A DNA stretch of 56,346 nucleotides from Komagataeibacter intermedius TF2 (GTDB lineage: Bacteria; Pseudomonadota; Alphaproteobacteria; Acetobacterales; Acetobacteraceae): positions 1 through 56,346 of the forward strand of contig NZ_BANF01000021.1 of the NCBI RefSeq assembly GCF_000964425.1, in the 5' to 3' direction. A program made the position numbers and the translations under genes. The notes beneath the pieces are model-generated. The model was not told where the DNA came from. It saw only the letters and a list, made by a program, of their open reading frames with translations, and did not search any database. Below, one piece after another: positions 46,158 to 55,644 of this stretch. Each line of letters starts with the position of its first letter. Position 1 is the first letter of the stretch.

Positions 46158-46952
46158 TCAGCGGCTCTGCGCGATGGCCTTTTTCAGGTCATCATAGCTG
46201 ACGGCGCCCGGAATGATCTGGCGGGCGTTGAAGACAAAGGTGGGCGTGCCATCCAGCCCGATGGCGCGGGCAAGTTCCATGTTTGCCTGCAGGATGGACG
46301 TGACCCTGGCGCTGTTCATGTCACTGGCCAGCATGCCGGCATTCAGTCCGGACTGGGTGGCCAGCGTGCGCATCCGGTCGGCGGTGGGGGTGACGGAATC
46401 ATTCATGATGGCCGTCTGCATGCGGAAATACGCTGCCTGCCCCCCCTGCACGAATGCCGCCACCAGCGCCTGCGATGCGATCAGGCTGCTCTGTCCCAGA
46501 ACGGGAATGACCTTTTCAACAATCCGCAGATCCCCGTCTTCCTTTACCAGGCGGTCAAGGTCAGGCAGCACCTTGCGGCAGTAGGGGCAGCGCGGGTCAT
46601 AGAATTCCACCACCGTGGTATGGCCTGTGGCATTGCCCAGTATCGCGTCGGTTGCCGCCGGGGTCAGCAGGTCGGCACGGTGGGAATCCAGCGCATTGCG
46701 GGCCGCGTTCTGCTGCGCCGCGTTGGCGCTGTTGCGCAGGGCCGCGATGGCATCGGACAGGATGGTCGGATCGGTTTTCAGCGCATTGCGCATGATATCG
46801 ACGATTTCCTGTCGCTGCGCGGGGGTGAAACTGCTGTTGGTGGCGGCGTGGCCCGCGCCGGGCATGGCGGCTGTCGCGGTCATCATTGCCCCCGCGGCCA
46901 GCAGGGCATTCAGCAGGCGCGGACGGTGCCGGCGGGGGGAAATGAATGTCAC
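46158..46952 (-). CDS. DsbA/Com1-like periplasmic thiol oxidoreductase
   Basis: A 264-residue exported protein of the DsbA family (Com1/DsbG-like group). A signal peptide covers residues 1-37 (GAGHA-ATN). A helical N-terminal extension of about 75 residues precedes the thioredoxin-like domain. The active site is C122-P-Y-C125 in FYDPRCPYCRKVLPDL, and the cis-proline loop is DGTPTFVFN. It probably forms or isomerises disulfides in exported proteins. The start is GTG at 46952 with GGAG seven bases upstream. It is divergent from the GGT-like gene. Confidence 0.92.
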   Translation of the reverse strand: MTFISPRRHRPRLLNALLAAGAMMTATAAMPGAGHAATNSSFTPAQRQEIVDIMRNALKTDPTILSDAIAALRNSANAAQQNAARNALDSHRADLLTPAATDAILGNATGHTTVVEFYDPRCPYCRKVLPDLDRLVKEDGDLRIVEKVIPVLGQSSLIASQALVAAFVQGGQAAYFRMQTAIMNDSVTPTADRMRTLATQSGLNAGMLASDMNSARVTSILQANMELARAIGLDGTPTFVFNARQIIPGAVSYDDLKKAIAQSR

Positions 46953-47159
46953 GGGTTTGCTCCGTTATCATGTCAGGATAATGTGTCTGTAAATGATCGG
47001 GCACGGGAAAGGAATGGGCCATTGGCGGTGGACAGGGCGGCCTGACCTGTTGCCGACGGCCCGTAAGGCCGTTAAGTCGTGATGGGTCTGCCATGATCGC
47101 GCGGTCGTGCGGAATCCGTTGAGTTTATCAAAGCCGACTGCCCATTGGAGAAGCGTTGC

Positions 47160-48620
47160 GTGCCTGAGCCTTCGATCACCCCTGTTGCCCGTCGGTACAT
47201 GCGTACGGCGCTTTCGGCCGTTCTGGCCATTTCGGTTGCTGGGTGCGCCGGTCATCGTTATTCGCCCATGCGGCTTGTCTCGCACATGTTCGGTCCGTCG
47301 CCCGGACCGCTGATCGGCACGGTTTCGTCGGACGAACCGCAGGCGACGCTGGTGGGGCGTGATATCCTGCAACGCGGCGGCAACGCGGCGGATGCGGCTA
47401 CGGCCATGGGGCTGGCGCTGTCGGTCACGCTGCCGTCGCGCGCATCGCTGGGGGCGGGCGGGGCGTGCCTTGCCTATCGTCCGGGTGACCAGAATGGCGG
47501 ACGTGCCTTCATGTTCCTGCCCGCCGCGGGCACGGTGGCAGCCCCCGACATGCCGCATGCCGACCGTCCGGCCGCGGTCCCGATGCTGGCGCGGGGGCTG
47601 TACCTCATGCACCTGCAGTACGGGTCGGCTGCGTTTTCGGAACTGGTGCCTGATGCGATCGCGCTGGCGGCCAACGGCATCAATGTCAGCCGGCAGCTGG
47701 CCAGCGACCTTGCCGCCGTTCAGGTGCCGCTGCTGGCTGATGCGGGCGTCCGCGCGGTTTTCAGCCGCTCGGACGGCAAGGCGCTGGCGGAAGGCGATGC
47801 ACTGGTCCAGACCCATCTGTCCGGTGCGCTGGACCAGATCCGCAGCATGGGCGTGGGCGACCTGTATAATGGCGCGCTGGGTCAGTCCTTTGTCGCAGGC
47901 AGCCAGGCCGCTGGTGGCGGGTTGCAGATGACGGACATGCGTCGCGCCATTCCGTCCGAACGCCTGCCCATCAGCCTGACCAGCGGAGAAACGCAGATCG
48001 CCTTCCTGCCGCCGCCGGCCGATGGTGGCCTGGGCAGCGCCGTTGCGTTCCGTGCCGGGTCATCGTCCGACGCGGCGACGCGCGCGCAGTCCAGCATCGC
48101 GGCATGGCGGGCGCAGAATGGCAGCCACGCTTCGGGTACGGGTGACGACCTGACGGCGCGCGCGCAGGCATTCGTCAACAGTGGCGGGGGAAGCGGCGGC
48201 GGGCTGCCTTCGCTTCCGGCGTCCACCTCGTTCACCGTGGTTGATCATTCGGGCATGGCCGTGGCGTGCAGCCTGAGTATGGACAACCTGTTTGGCACCG
48301 GACGCATGGCGGGCAATACCGGCATCGTGCTGGGGGCGTCGCCCGCGCGCCTGCCGCTGCCGCTGTTTACGGCTGCCATCGCCAGCCAGGGTCGCGCCTT
48401 CCGTGCCGCTGTTGCCGGTTCGGGACAGAATGACGCCGCCGCCGCCGTGGGCATTGCCATGCACCAGATCATGGCGGGACAGACACCCGACGCCCATCCG
48501 GTCACGGCCCAGGGCCGGGTCAATGCCGTGTCCTGCCCGCATGGCCTGCCGGGTGACGCCAGCACCTGCACCGCCGCGACCGATCCGCGTGGCGCGGGAC
48601 TGGCCATGGGGCCGCGTTAG
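47160..48620 (+). CDS. Gamma-glutamyltransferase-like lipoprotein, altered active site
   Basis: A 486-residue protein with a lipoprotein signal (VLAISVAGC, Cys29) and the gamma-glutamyltranspeptidase fold: RDILQRGGNAADAATAMGLAL, then ASLGAGGACLAYRPG, and STSFTVVDHSGMAVACSLS at the small-subunit start. The nucleophile Thr of the family aligns with Ser355. The Arg that binds the gamma-glutamyl carboxylate (LDGRE-type) is absent (FLPAAGTVAAPD), and GSPGGS is replaced by GSGQND. Enzyme activity is therefore doubtful. The GTG start at 47160 follows GGAG by nine bases. It lies upstream of recA. Confidence 0.82.
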   Translation: MPEPSITPVARRYMRTALSAVLAISVAGCAGHRYSPMRLVSHMFGPSPGPLIGTVSSDEPQATLVGRDILQRGGNAADAATAMGLALSVTLPSRASLGAGGACLAYRPGDQNGGRAFMFLPAAGTVAAPDMPHADRPAAVPMLARGLYLMHLQYGSAAFSELVPDAIALAANGINVSRQLASDLAAVQVPLLADAGVRAVFSRSDGKALAEGDALVQTHLSGALDQIRSMGVGDLYNGALGQSFVAGSQAAGGGLQMTDMRRAIPSERLPISLTSGETQIAFLPPPADGGLGSAVAFRAGSSSDAATRAQSSIAAWRAQNGSHASGTGDDLTARAQAFVNSGGGSGGGLPSLPASTSFTVVDHSGMAVACSLSMDNLFGTGRMAGNTGIVLGASPARLPLPLFTAAIASQGRAFRAAVAGSGQNDAAAAVGIAMHQIMAGQTPDAHPVTAQGRVNAVSCPHGLPGDASTCTAATDPRGAGLAMGPR

Positions 48621-48684
48621 GCCACGGGTCCGGGCCTGCCGGGCGGTATTATTCCGGGCGGGCGGGCATGGGGCCATTGTAAAT

Positions 48685-48699
48685 GGTCCTGTTTTGTTC
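48685..48699 (+). promoter_or_regulatory. Candidate LexA box upstream of recA
   Basis: GGTC-CTGTTTT-GTTC matches the alphaproteobacterial LexA consensus GTTC-N7-GTTC with one mismatch, about 100 bases before the recA start. The position fits SOS control of recA. A promoter cannot be assigned with certainty nearby. Confidence 0.5.
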
Positions 48700-48797
48700 C
48701 ATATTGCACTGCATGACCTGCCACCTGTTGCGGCAGGGGGCGCAGGGCAGGGTGCCCGGTCTTGGTTTTTTCTTCTCAAACGTCAGGGTAGGCAGCA

Positions 48798-49844
<1,047 letters not shown>

Positions 49845-49949
49845 TCCCCTTGGCCTGTCCCGTTATGGCAGGCTATCGTTTTCCACCCGTGCGTTATCGT
49901 ATCGGCGCATGGCGTGGAAACTGAAAAACGGGGGATGAGGGCAGCCGGC

Positions 49950-50339
49950 ATGAAACCGCGTCTTGCAATGATCGGATTGCTGGCGTGCCTTGCGGCCTGT
50001 AGCGCGGGGCACGACGACAATAATGATCCAGCCGATGTGGATGAATCCCCGCCCCCCCTGGGTTCCCATGGGGGCGCGCGCAACAGTGCCGCCCATGCCC
50101 GTGATGTCCTGCGTCCGCTGGCGCGGCACCTGCCCAGACCACCAGATCCCACCGATGAAACCGGCACCGAAGCCTATCACACCCCGCCTGATGCAGCGGC
50201 GATGCAGATGATCTCGTCAGGCTATGACCCCAATCAGGCAGGCGATGATGACAGCGGGTCCGACAGTGATGACGGCAAGCACTTTGTCGTGCCCGATACG
50301 CAGGTCAGCTACGGCAAGCAGGGGCAGGGCAGCCATTGA
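49950..50339 (+). CDS. Small acidic lipoprotein of unknown function
   Basis: A 129-residue protein with a lipoprotein signal (MIGLLACLAAC, Cys17). The mature part is acidic, Pro/His/Ser-rich and low in complexity (HDDNNDPADVDESPPP, DDDSGSDSDDG), probably disordered. No family recognised. The ATG at 49950 is chosen because it gives a compact signal peptide; ATGs at 49914 and 49935 would add residues before it. It lies 105 bases after recA on the same strand and ends at repeat copy C. Confidence 0.65.
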   Translation: MKPRLAMIGLLACLAACSAGHDDNNDPADVDESPPPLGSHGGARNSAAHARDVLRPLARHLPRPPDPTDETGTEAYHTPPDAAAMQMISSGYDPNQAGDDDSGSDSDDGKHFVVPDTQVSYGKQGQGSH

Positions 50340-50359
50340 AACGCATATGGAAACCAGCG

Positions 50360-50443
50360 GAAGTTTTTGGGTGCCGCCTTTTTTCAAAAGGCGGTGTCCT
50401 TTGAAGTTTTCTGCGAAAAGCGTCATCAGGAACGCTTTCAGGG
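50360..50443. repeat. Double-hairpin intergenic repeat, copy C
   Basis: Same orientation as copy B, between the convergent acidic-lipoprotein and glycerate kinase genes. It keeps GAAGTTTTTGGGT and the GCCGCCTTTTTTCAAAAGGCGG hairpin. The second hairpin and the right end have drifted (TTGAAGTTTTCTGCGAAAAGCG and TGAAAGC on the complement). It is the most diverged full copy. Confidence 0.75.
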
Positions 50444-50456
50444 TTTTGAAATCCCT

Positions 50457-51782
50457 TTAAACGACCAGCACCGCCCGGATGTCGTTCACGTTGGTCAGGG
50501 TCGGCCCGGTCATGATCAGGTCCCCCGTCTGCTGGAACAGGGTGTAGCTGTCATGGGCGCGCAGGTACGCACGTGGGTCACAGCCCAGTGCGCGGGCACG
50601 GGACAGGGTGGTGGGGGTAATGATCGCGCCTGCCGCGTCCTCGGTCCCGTCAATGCCGTCGCTATCTGCAGCAATGGCCCATATCCCCTCGCGCCCCTGC
50701 AGGGCGTTGGCCATGGACAGCAGGAATTCCGTGTTGCGGCCGCCATGTCCCGGCGTGGGCTGGTCGGGGCGGATGGTCACCGTCGTCTCGCCGCCTGACA
50801 GCAGCACGGCGGGCCCTGCCACCGGCATGCCGTGCTGGCGGGCGGACAGGGCGATGCCCGCCATCAACGTGCCCGCATCCCGGCTTTCCCCTTCCAGCGC
50901 ATCGCCCAGCACCAGGGGCGTCAGCCCGTATTCGCGCGCGACGCTGGCGGCGGCCTGCAACGCCATGAATGGCGTGGAAACAAGGGTGTAGCGATTGCGT
51001 GGCGACAGGGTGCCATTGACCGGCGGCTGCATGAGCACGCGCCGCACCGCGTCAGGCACGGTAATGCCGTAATGCGCGATGATGGACCGGGCATCGGCAG
51101 CGGTGGTGGGATCGGCCACGGTCGGGCCACTGGCAATGGTCAGCGGGTCATCGCCTGGTACGTCGCTTATGGCCAGCGTGACCACGCGTGCGGGGCTGGC
51201 TGCCGCCGCAAGGCCACCGCCCTTGATGGCCGACAGGTGGCGACGCACGACATTCATGTCGCGTATGCTGGCCCCCGAATGCAGCAGGGCGCGGTTGACC
51301 ACACGGATGTCATCCAGCGTCAGGCCATCCTTGGGCAGTTCCAGCAGTGCCGATCCCCCGCCGGAAATCAGGGCGATGACAAGGTCATCCGGGCCCAGTC
51401 CCGCGACTTCGGACATCATGGCGCGGGCGGCGGCCTCGCTGCGGCTGTCGGGGACAGGGTGGGCGGCTTCCAGCACGCGGATGCGGCGCGTGGGGGCCAT
51501 ATGCCCGTCGCGCGTGACCACGCACCCGGTCAGGTCCACATCCGGCCATGCCTGTTCCAGTGCCGCGGCCATGGCCGCCGCCGCCTTTCCCGCGCCCACC
51601 ACCACGCATTTTCCCTTTGGCCGGGGTGGCAGGTAGCGCGCCAGAACCACATCGGGCATGGCGCTGCGGATGGCGGCGTCCAGTATGCCCCGCAGGGTCG
51701 TGCGCGCGCGGCCGTCCGTCCAGTCCGTGGCCATGGTGGTACGGGCTGTAGCGGAAAATGGATGGATGGTGGTGTCGTTCAT
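50457..51782 (-). CDS. Glycerate 2-kinase (GckA/TtuD, MOFRL family)
   Basis: A 441-residue protein of the bacterial class II glycerate kinase family, which phosphorylates D-glycerate to 2-phosphoglycerate; older annotations call it hydroxypyruvate reductase (TtuD). The N-terminal domain has VVVGAGKAAAAMAAALE and ALISGGGSALLELP. The C-terminal MOFRL domain has LLSGGETTVTI and GGRNTEFLLSMANAL, followed by AADSDGIDGTEDAAGA. The ATG at 51782 follows GGAT; the frame to 51896 is unlikely. It would feed glycerate into lower glycolysis. It is divergent from coaA. Confidence 0.9.
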   Translation of the reverse strand: MNDTTIHPFSATARTTMATDWTDGRARTTLRGILDAAIRSAMPDVVLARYLPPRPKGKCVVVGAGKAAAAMAAALEQAWPDVDLTGCVVTRDGHMAPTRRIRVLEAAHPVPDSRSEAAARAMMSEVAGLGPDDLVIALISGGGSALLELPKDGLTLDDIRVVNRALLHSGASIRDMNVVRRHLSAIKGGGLAAAASPARVVTLAISDVPGDDPLTIASGPTVADPTTAADARSIIAHYGITVPDAVRRVLMQPPVNGTLSPRNRYTLVSTPFMALQAAASVAREYGLTPLVLGDALEGESRDAGTLMAGIALSARQHGMPVAGPAVLLSGGETTVTIRPDQPTPGHGGRNTEFLLSMANALQGREGIWAIAADSDGIDGTEDAAGAIITPTTLSRARALGCDPRAYLRAHDSYTLFQQTGDLIMTGPTLTNVNDIRAVLVV

Positions 51783-52076
51783 TACAGTATCCATATCCTT
51801 CGGGCATGCGTCGGCACACGGGCCGGGTTCATATCGTAACGCATGGCGCGCGGACGGGATGCACGTCGGTCCCTGCGCCCTGTCCATATCATCCATGCGG
51901 TGGCGGACAGTGTGTCACAATTATCACGTCTCTATCAGGATGGGGGGAAAGTCCCGGTCCGTGGGCGTTGCACACGCTAATTTGGGGGACGGGTGTATGG
52001 ATTGGTATGGGTGATGGTGATACGCGGCAGATGGCCTGCACCAGTGGGCAGGCGCCACAGCAGAAAGGACAAGGGC

Positions 52077-53054
52077 ATGGAGAACTGTGTGCTGGACGCG
52101 CGTCCCGTTCCCGCCATGCAGCCACCCCATGGCGTGGTGCAGCCTTATCTGATCTTTCCCCGACCGGAATGGGCGGCGTTGCGTGCGAATGTGCCCCAGT
52201 CGCTGGGGGAGGCGGACATCGCGTCGCTGCGCGGGCATAACGAGCCGGTTTCGCTGGAAGACATTACCGAGATCTACCTGCCGCTGTCGCGCCTGCTCAA
52301 CCTGCATGTCATGGCGACGCGCAGCATGAACAACATGGTCAAGAGCGCCTTTATCGGCGCCCCGGCCGTGACCACGCCATTCGTGATCGGCATTGCGGGC
52401 AGCGTGGGGGTGGGGAAAAGCACGTTTGCGCGCCTGCTGCAGGCCGTTCTGGCGCGCTGGCCGGACCATCCGAACGTGGCGCTGGTCACCACGGATGGTT
52501 TCCTGCATTCCACGCGGGAACTGGAACGGCGCAAACTCATGCACCGCAAGGGCTTTCCCGAAAGTTACGACCTGCGGCACATGATTGCGTTCCTTGCCGC
52601 GCTGAAGGCGGGCGAGCGCAACCTGAAAGTGCCGGTCTATTCCCACGAAGCCTATGACATCGTGCCGGACCGCTATCAGGTCATTGACCAGCCCGACATC
52701 CTGATCTTCGAAGGGCTGAACGTGTTGCAGACCGTATCCGAACAGCCGTTCATGGCGTCGGACTTCTTTGATTTTTCCATCTATCTCGATGCGGATACGC
52801 AGGTGATCGAGGACTGGTACGTCAAACGCTTCCTGTCGCTGCAGCAGACGGCGTTCCGCAAGCCCACCTCCTACTTCCATCACTGCGCCGACCTGACCCG
52901 GGATGAGGCGGAACGCATGGCGCGTGACATCTGGCGGCGCATCAACCTGCCCAACCTGCGGCAGAACATCCTGCCCACGCGCGAACGTGCCCGCGTGGTC
53001 ATGCACAAAAGCCCGAGCCACGCGGTCGATACGGTGTGGATGCGCCAGATCTGA
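52077..53054 (+). CDS. coaA: Pantothenate kinase, type I
   Basis: Phosphorylates pantothenate, the first committed step of coenzyme A synthesis, and is inhibited by CoA in the E. coli enzyme. The 325-residue protein has Walker A GSVGVGKS (108-115), TTDGFLH, RKGFPESYD, PVYSHEAYDIVP, and DFSIYLDAD further on, all typical of CoaA. The ATG at 52077 follows AAAGGA by seven bases; the longer frame from 51993 lacks support. coaD, a later step of the same pathway, lies elsewhere in the window. Confidence 0.95.
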   Translation: MENCVLDARPVPAMQPPHGVVQPYLIFPRPEWAALRANVPQSLGEADIASLRGHNEPVSLEDITEIYLPLSRLLNLHVMATRSMNNMVKSAFIGAPAVTTPFVIGIAGSVGVGKSTFARLLQAVLARWPDHPNVALVTTDGFLHSTRELERRKLMHRKGFPESYDLRHMIAFLAALKAGERNLKVPVYSHEAYDIVPDRYQVIDQPDILIFEGLNVLQTVSEQPFMASDFFDFSIYLDADTQVIEDWYVKRFLSLQQTAFRKPTSYFHHCADLTRDEAERMARDIWRRINLPNLRQNILPTRERARVVMHKSPSHAVDTVWMRQI

Positions 53055-53171
53055 CCAGGCTGGATTCCTGCTGGCATGCGTATCGGTGCGCAGTGGCCTG
53101 ACGTCGGCAAAAGAGAACGGTTTCCAGGTGCCGTCACAGGCCGGTTCGTCCGGTCATCCTGAACAGGGGAT

Positions 53172-53206
53172 AAAAAAAAGGCGGCCCGACATGATGTCGG
53201 GCCGCC
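53172..53206 (-). terminator. Rho-independent terminator of the aldehyde dehydrogenase gene
   Basis: On the minus strand GGCGGCCCGACAT, one base, then its exact 13-base complement, followed directly by a run of eight T residues. It sits 20 bases past the aldehyde dehydrogenase stop. The plus strand lacks a T run. Confidence 0.92.
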
Positions 53207-53226
53207 CTGTCGTCAGAAGCCGGTCT

Positions 53227-54675
53227 TTATGCGTTCAGGTAAACGGTCTTGGTATCGACATAGGCTTCGAGGCCGTACTGGCCGTCTTCCCCGCCAATGC
53301 CGCTATCGCCATAGCCATGGTGGAAGCCCTGTGCTGCCTCGCCACCTTCACGATTGACGTAGATCTCACCGAAGTTGAGTTCATTGGTCATGCGCATGAT
53401 GTTCTTCAGGTTCTGCGTGAACATGTAGGCCGACAGGCCGTAGCGCGAGTTGTTGGCCTGCGTAATGGCGTCGTCAAAGTCCTTTACGCGGATCAGTGAC
53501 AGCACGGGGCCGAACACTTCGTTCTGCACGATGTCCATGTCGCCCTTCACGTTGGTCAGCAGCGTGGGGGCATAGAAATTGCCCCTGTCATACGCCCCGC
53601 CTGTCAGGCGCCTGCCACCCAGTTCGACCTTCGCCCCCTGTTCCACGGCCTTGCGGACCATGGCGTCGACCTTTTCGAGTTCCTGCGCGCTGATCTTCGG
53701 TCCCATATCGGTGTCTTCATCCAGCGGGTTGCCGGTTTTCAGGGCTTCGACCTTCGTGCGCAGGCGCTTGAGGAATTCGTCATAGACCGCCGTGTGGACA
53801 TAGGTGCGTTCATTGGCGGTGCAGACCTGGCCACAGTTCATGAAGCGCGCGGCAACAGCAGCATTGACGGCGGCATCGATATCCGCGTCCTCCATGACAA
53901 TGAACGGAGCCTTGCCCCCCAGTTCCAGCCGGACTTCCTTCAGCCCTTCGGATGCGGCAGCCATGATCTTGCGCCCTGCGGGCGTGCTGCCCGTCATGGT
54001 GATCAGCCTGGTGATCGGGTTGGTCACCAGCGCATTGCCCACGGTCACCCCGCCGCCGGTGACGACATTGAAGACGCCCTTCGGGAAACCGGCCTCAACC
54101 GACAGTTCCGCCAGCGCAAGGGTTGAAAGCGGGGTCAGTTCATGCGGCTTGATGACAAAGGTATTGCCCGCAGCCAGCGCCGGACCCAGCTTGCGCGCCG
54201 TCAGGGCAAGCGGGAAGTTCCATGCCGAAATTCCGGCCACGACGCCGTGGGGGATCTTTTCGATCAGGATCTTCTCGCCCGGGCGGCTGCCGGGAATGAT
54301 GTTGCCTTCCAGCCGTCGGACGTTTTCAGCGGCGAAGCGGATCAGCTGGATGGCGAAATTGACCTCGATCCGGGCTTCCTTCAGCGGTTTGCCGTTTTCG
54401 GAGGTGATGATGCGGGCCAGCTTTTCCGTATCGCGCTGGATCAGTTCAATCAGTCGGTACAGGTAATCCGCCCGGTCGGTCGCAATCAGGCCGCGCCATG
54501 CAGGAAAGGCGTCCTGTGCGGTCTGCAGGGCACGCTTTACATCGCTTTCACCCGCGACGGCCACATGGGCCAGCACGTCCCCCGTTGCGGGATTGCGGAT
54601 GGTGTCGCGTTCGGTGTTATCAGCCTTGGACCATTCGCCACCAATGAACAGGTCATGGGTTGTCGGCTTGGTCAT
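53227..54675 (-). CDS. aldA: AldA-like aldehyde dehydrogenase (lactaldehyde/glycolaldehyde type)
   Basis: NAD(P)-dependent aldehyde dehydrogenase. The 482-residue protein resembles E. coli AldA throughout, including the end segment QGFHHGYGDSGIGGEDGQYGLEAYVDTKTVYL. Catalytic residues: Asn153 (AWNFPLAL), Glu251 (LELGGKAP) and Cys285 (NCGQVCTANER). AldA oxidises L-lactaldehyde and glycolaldehyde; the substrate here is inferred from likeness only. The ATG at 54675 gives the family start; the longer frame to 54744 is unlikely. It stands alone with a strong terminator. Confidence 0.9.
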   Translation of the reverse strand: MTKPTTHDLFIGGEWSKADNTERDTIRNPATGDVLAHVAVAGESDVKRALQTAQDAFPAWRGLIATDRADYLYRLIELIQRDTEKLARIITSENGKPLKEARIEVNFAIQLIRFAAENVRRLEGNIIPGSRPGEKILIEKIPHGVVAGISAWNFPLALTARKLGPALAAGNTFVIKPHELTPLSTLALAELSVEAGFPKGVFNVVTGGGVTVGNALVTNPITRLITMTGSTPAGRKIMAAASEGLKEVRLELGGKAPFIVMEDADIDAAVNAAVAARFMNCGQVCTANERTYVHTAVYDEFLKRLRTKVEALKTGNPLDEDTDMGPKISAQELEKVDAMVRKAVEQGAKVELGGRRLTGGAYDRGNFYAPTLLTNVKGDMDIVQNEVFGPVLSLIRVKDFDDAITQANNSRYGLSAYMFTQNLKNIMRMTNELNFGEIYVNREGGEAAQGFHHGYGDSGIGGEDGQYGLEAYVDTKTVYLNA

Positions 54676-54834
54676 GGGGTACTCTCCGTTTTCAGTCGGT
54701 TCTATGGATTGGCCGCCATATGGTAGGACGCCGCGCGCGGCCATGCCACCCGCCCCGGTCAGGTCCGGGGCAGGATGGGCATGCGCATGGGTCAGGCAGT
54801 GGCGGGCGAAGGGGAAAGGGGACGGCGAAAGCCG

Positions 54835-55401
54835 TCAGGATGCGAGGAAGGGCCGACCTTCGTGGGCGACCAGCAGGTCATGCATGTCGGTCGCGTGGTC
54901 TTCTTCTTCCGCAAGGATTTTTTCAAGCATGATCCGCGTTGTCGGGTCATGGTCGGCAAAATACCGGATCAGTTCGCGATAATGTTCAATGACCAGACGT
55001 TCGGCCACCAGGTTCTGGCGCACCATTTCCACCAGGTTGCCGCCATCGCCGTATTCGGTGGCGGAACGGGTGGCCAGCCCTTCGGGTGACAGGTTGGGCA
55101 CGCCGCCAAGCTGGTCGATGCGGTCGGCCGCCCACATCATGTGGGCGCGTTCTTCCTTGGCATGGGCCGCGAATTCGCTGGCCACACTTTCGCTGGTAAT
55201 GCCCGTTACGGAAATGGAGTGCATGGTATAGCGCAGTACACAGACCAGTTCGGTCGCCACCACGGTCTGCAGCAGGTCGATCGCGGTCTGGACATTGCCC
55301 TGGTACGCCGGGGTCACGGCGCCCTTTTCAATCGATTTCTTCGCGCGTTCCCGCAGGGTCTGGACATCGGTCAGGAACGTATTTTCGCCTGCATCGGCCA
55401 T
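54835..55401 (-). CDS. Bacterioferritin-like ferritin-family protein
   Basis: A 188-residue four-helix ferritin-like protein. The di-iron ligand pattern is present: Glu in VATELVCVLRY, E-x-x-H in KEERAHMMW, Glu in VAERLVIEHY, and E-x-x-H in AEEEDHATDM. About 45 N-terminal residues precede the bundle. No bacterioferritin-type haem methionine is certain. It may store or detoxify iron. The ATG at 55401 follows AAGGAGAG by five bases, one of the best sites in the window. It is divergent from the GntR-type regulator gene. Confidence 0.85.
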   Translation of the reverse strand: MADAGENTFLTDVQTLRERAKKSIEKGAVTPAYQGNVQTAIDLLQTVVATELVCVLRYTMHSISVTGITSESVASEFAAHAKEERAHMMWAADRIDQLGGVPNLSPEGLATRSATEYGDGGNLVEMVRQNLVAERLVIEHYRELIRYFADHDPTTRIMLEKILAEEEDHATDMHDLLVAHEGRPFLAS

Positions 55402-55592
55402 GATGCTCTCCTTGTCTGTGGCGGGCATGCGGTAGGCTGCATGTCCGTTACGGATCGTTGCTGGTGTAACGGGCCGACCGGAAAGGGGTTCCCAAAAACC
55501 CGTGGCAGGGTGCAGGAGAGTCTGAAAGCGGTCTAAATGCGGCAAAAACGGGTTTTTCGTTGCCTCAGACGTTGCCATTCACGTCCAGATGA

Positions 55593-55612
55593 TTATTGAT
55601 CACTATTAATAA
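55593..55612. promoter_or_regulatory. A/T-rich imperfect palindrome between ferritin-like and GntR genes
   Basis: TTATTGAT, four bases, ATTAATAA: seven of eight positions pair. It lies 33 bases before the GntR-family gene and within its likely promoter. Such a site could be an operator for self-control. Confidence 0.4.
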
Positions 55613-55644
55613 GACCTATTTGCATTAAGGATGAAGTAAACGGC

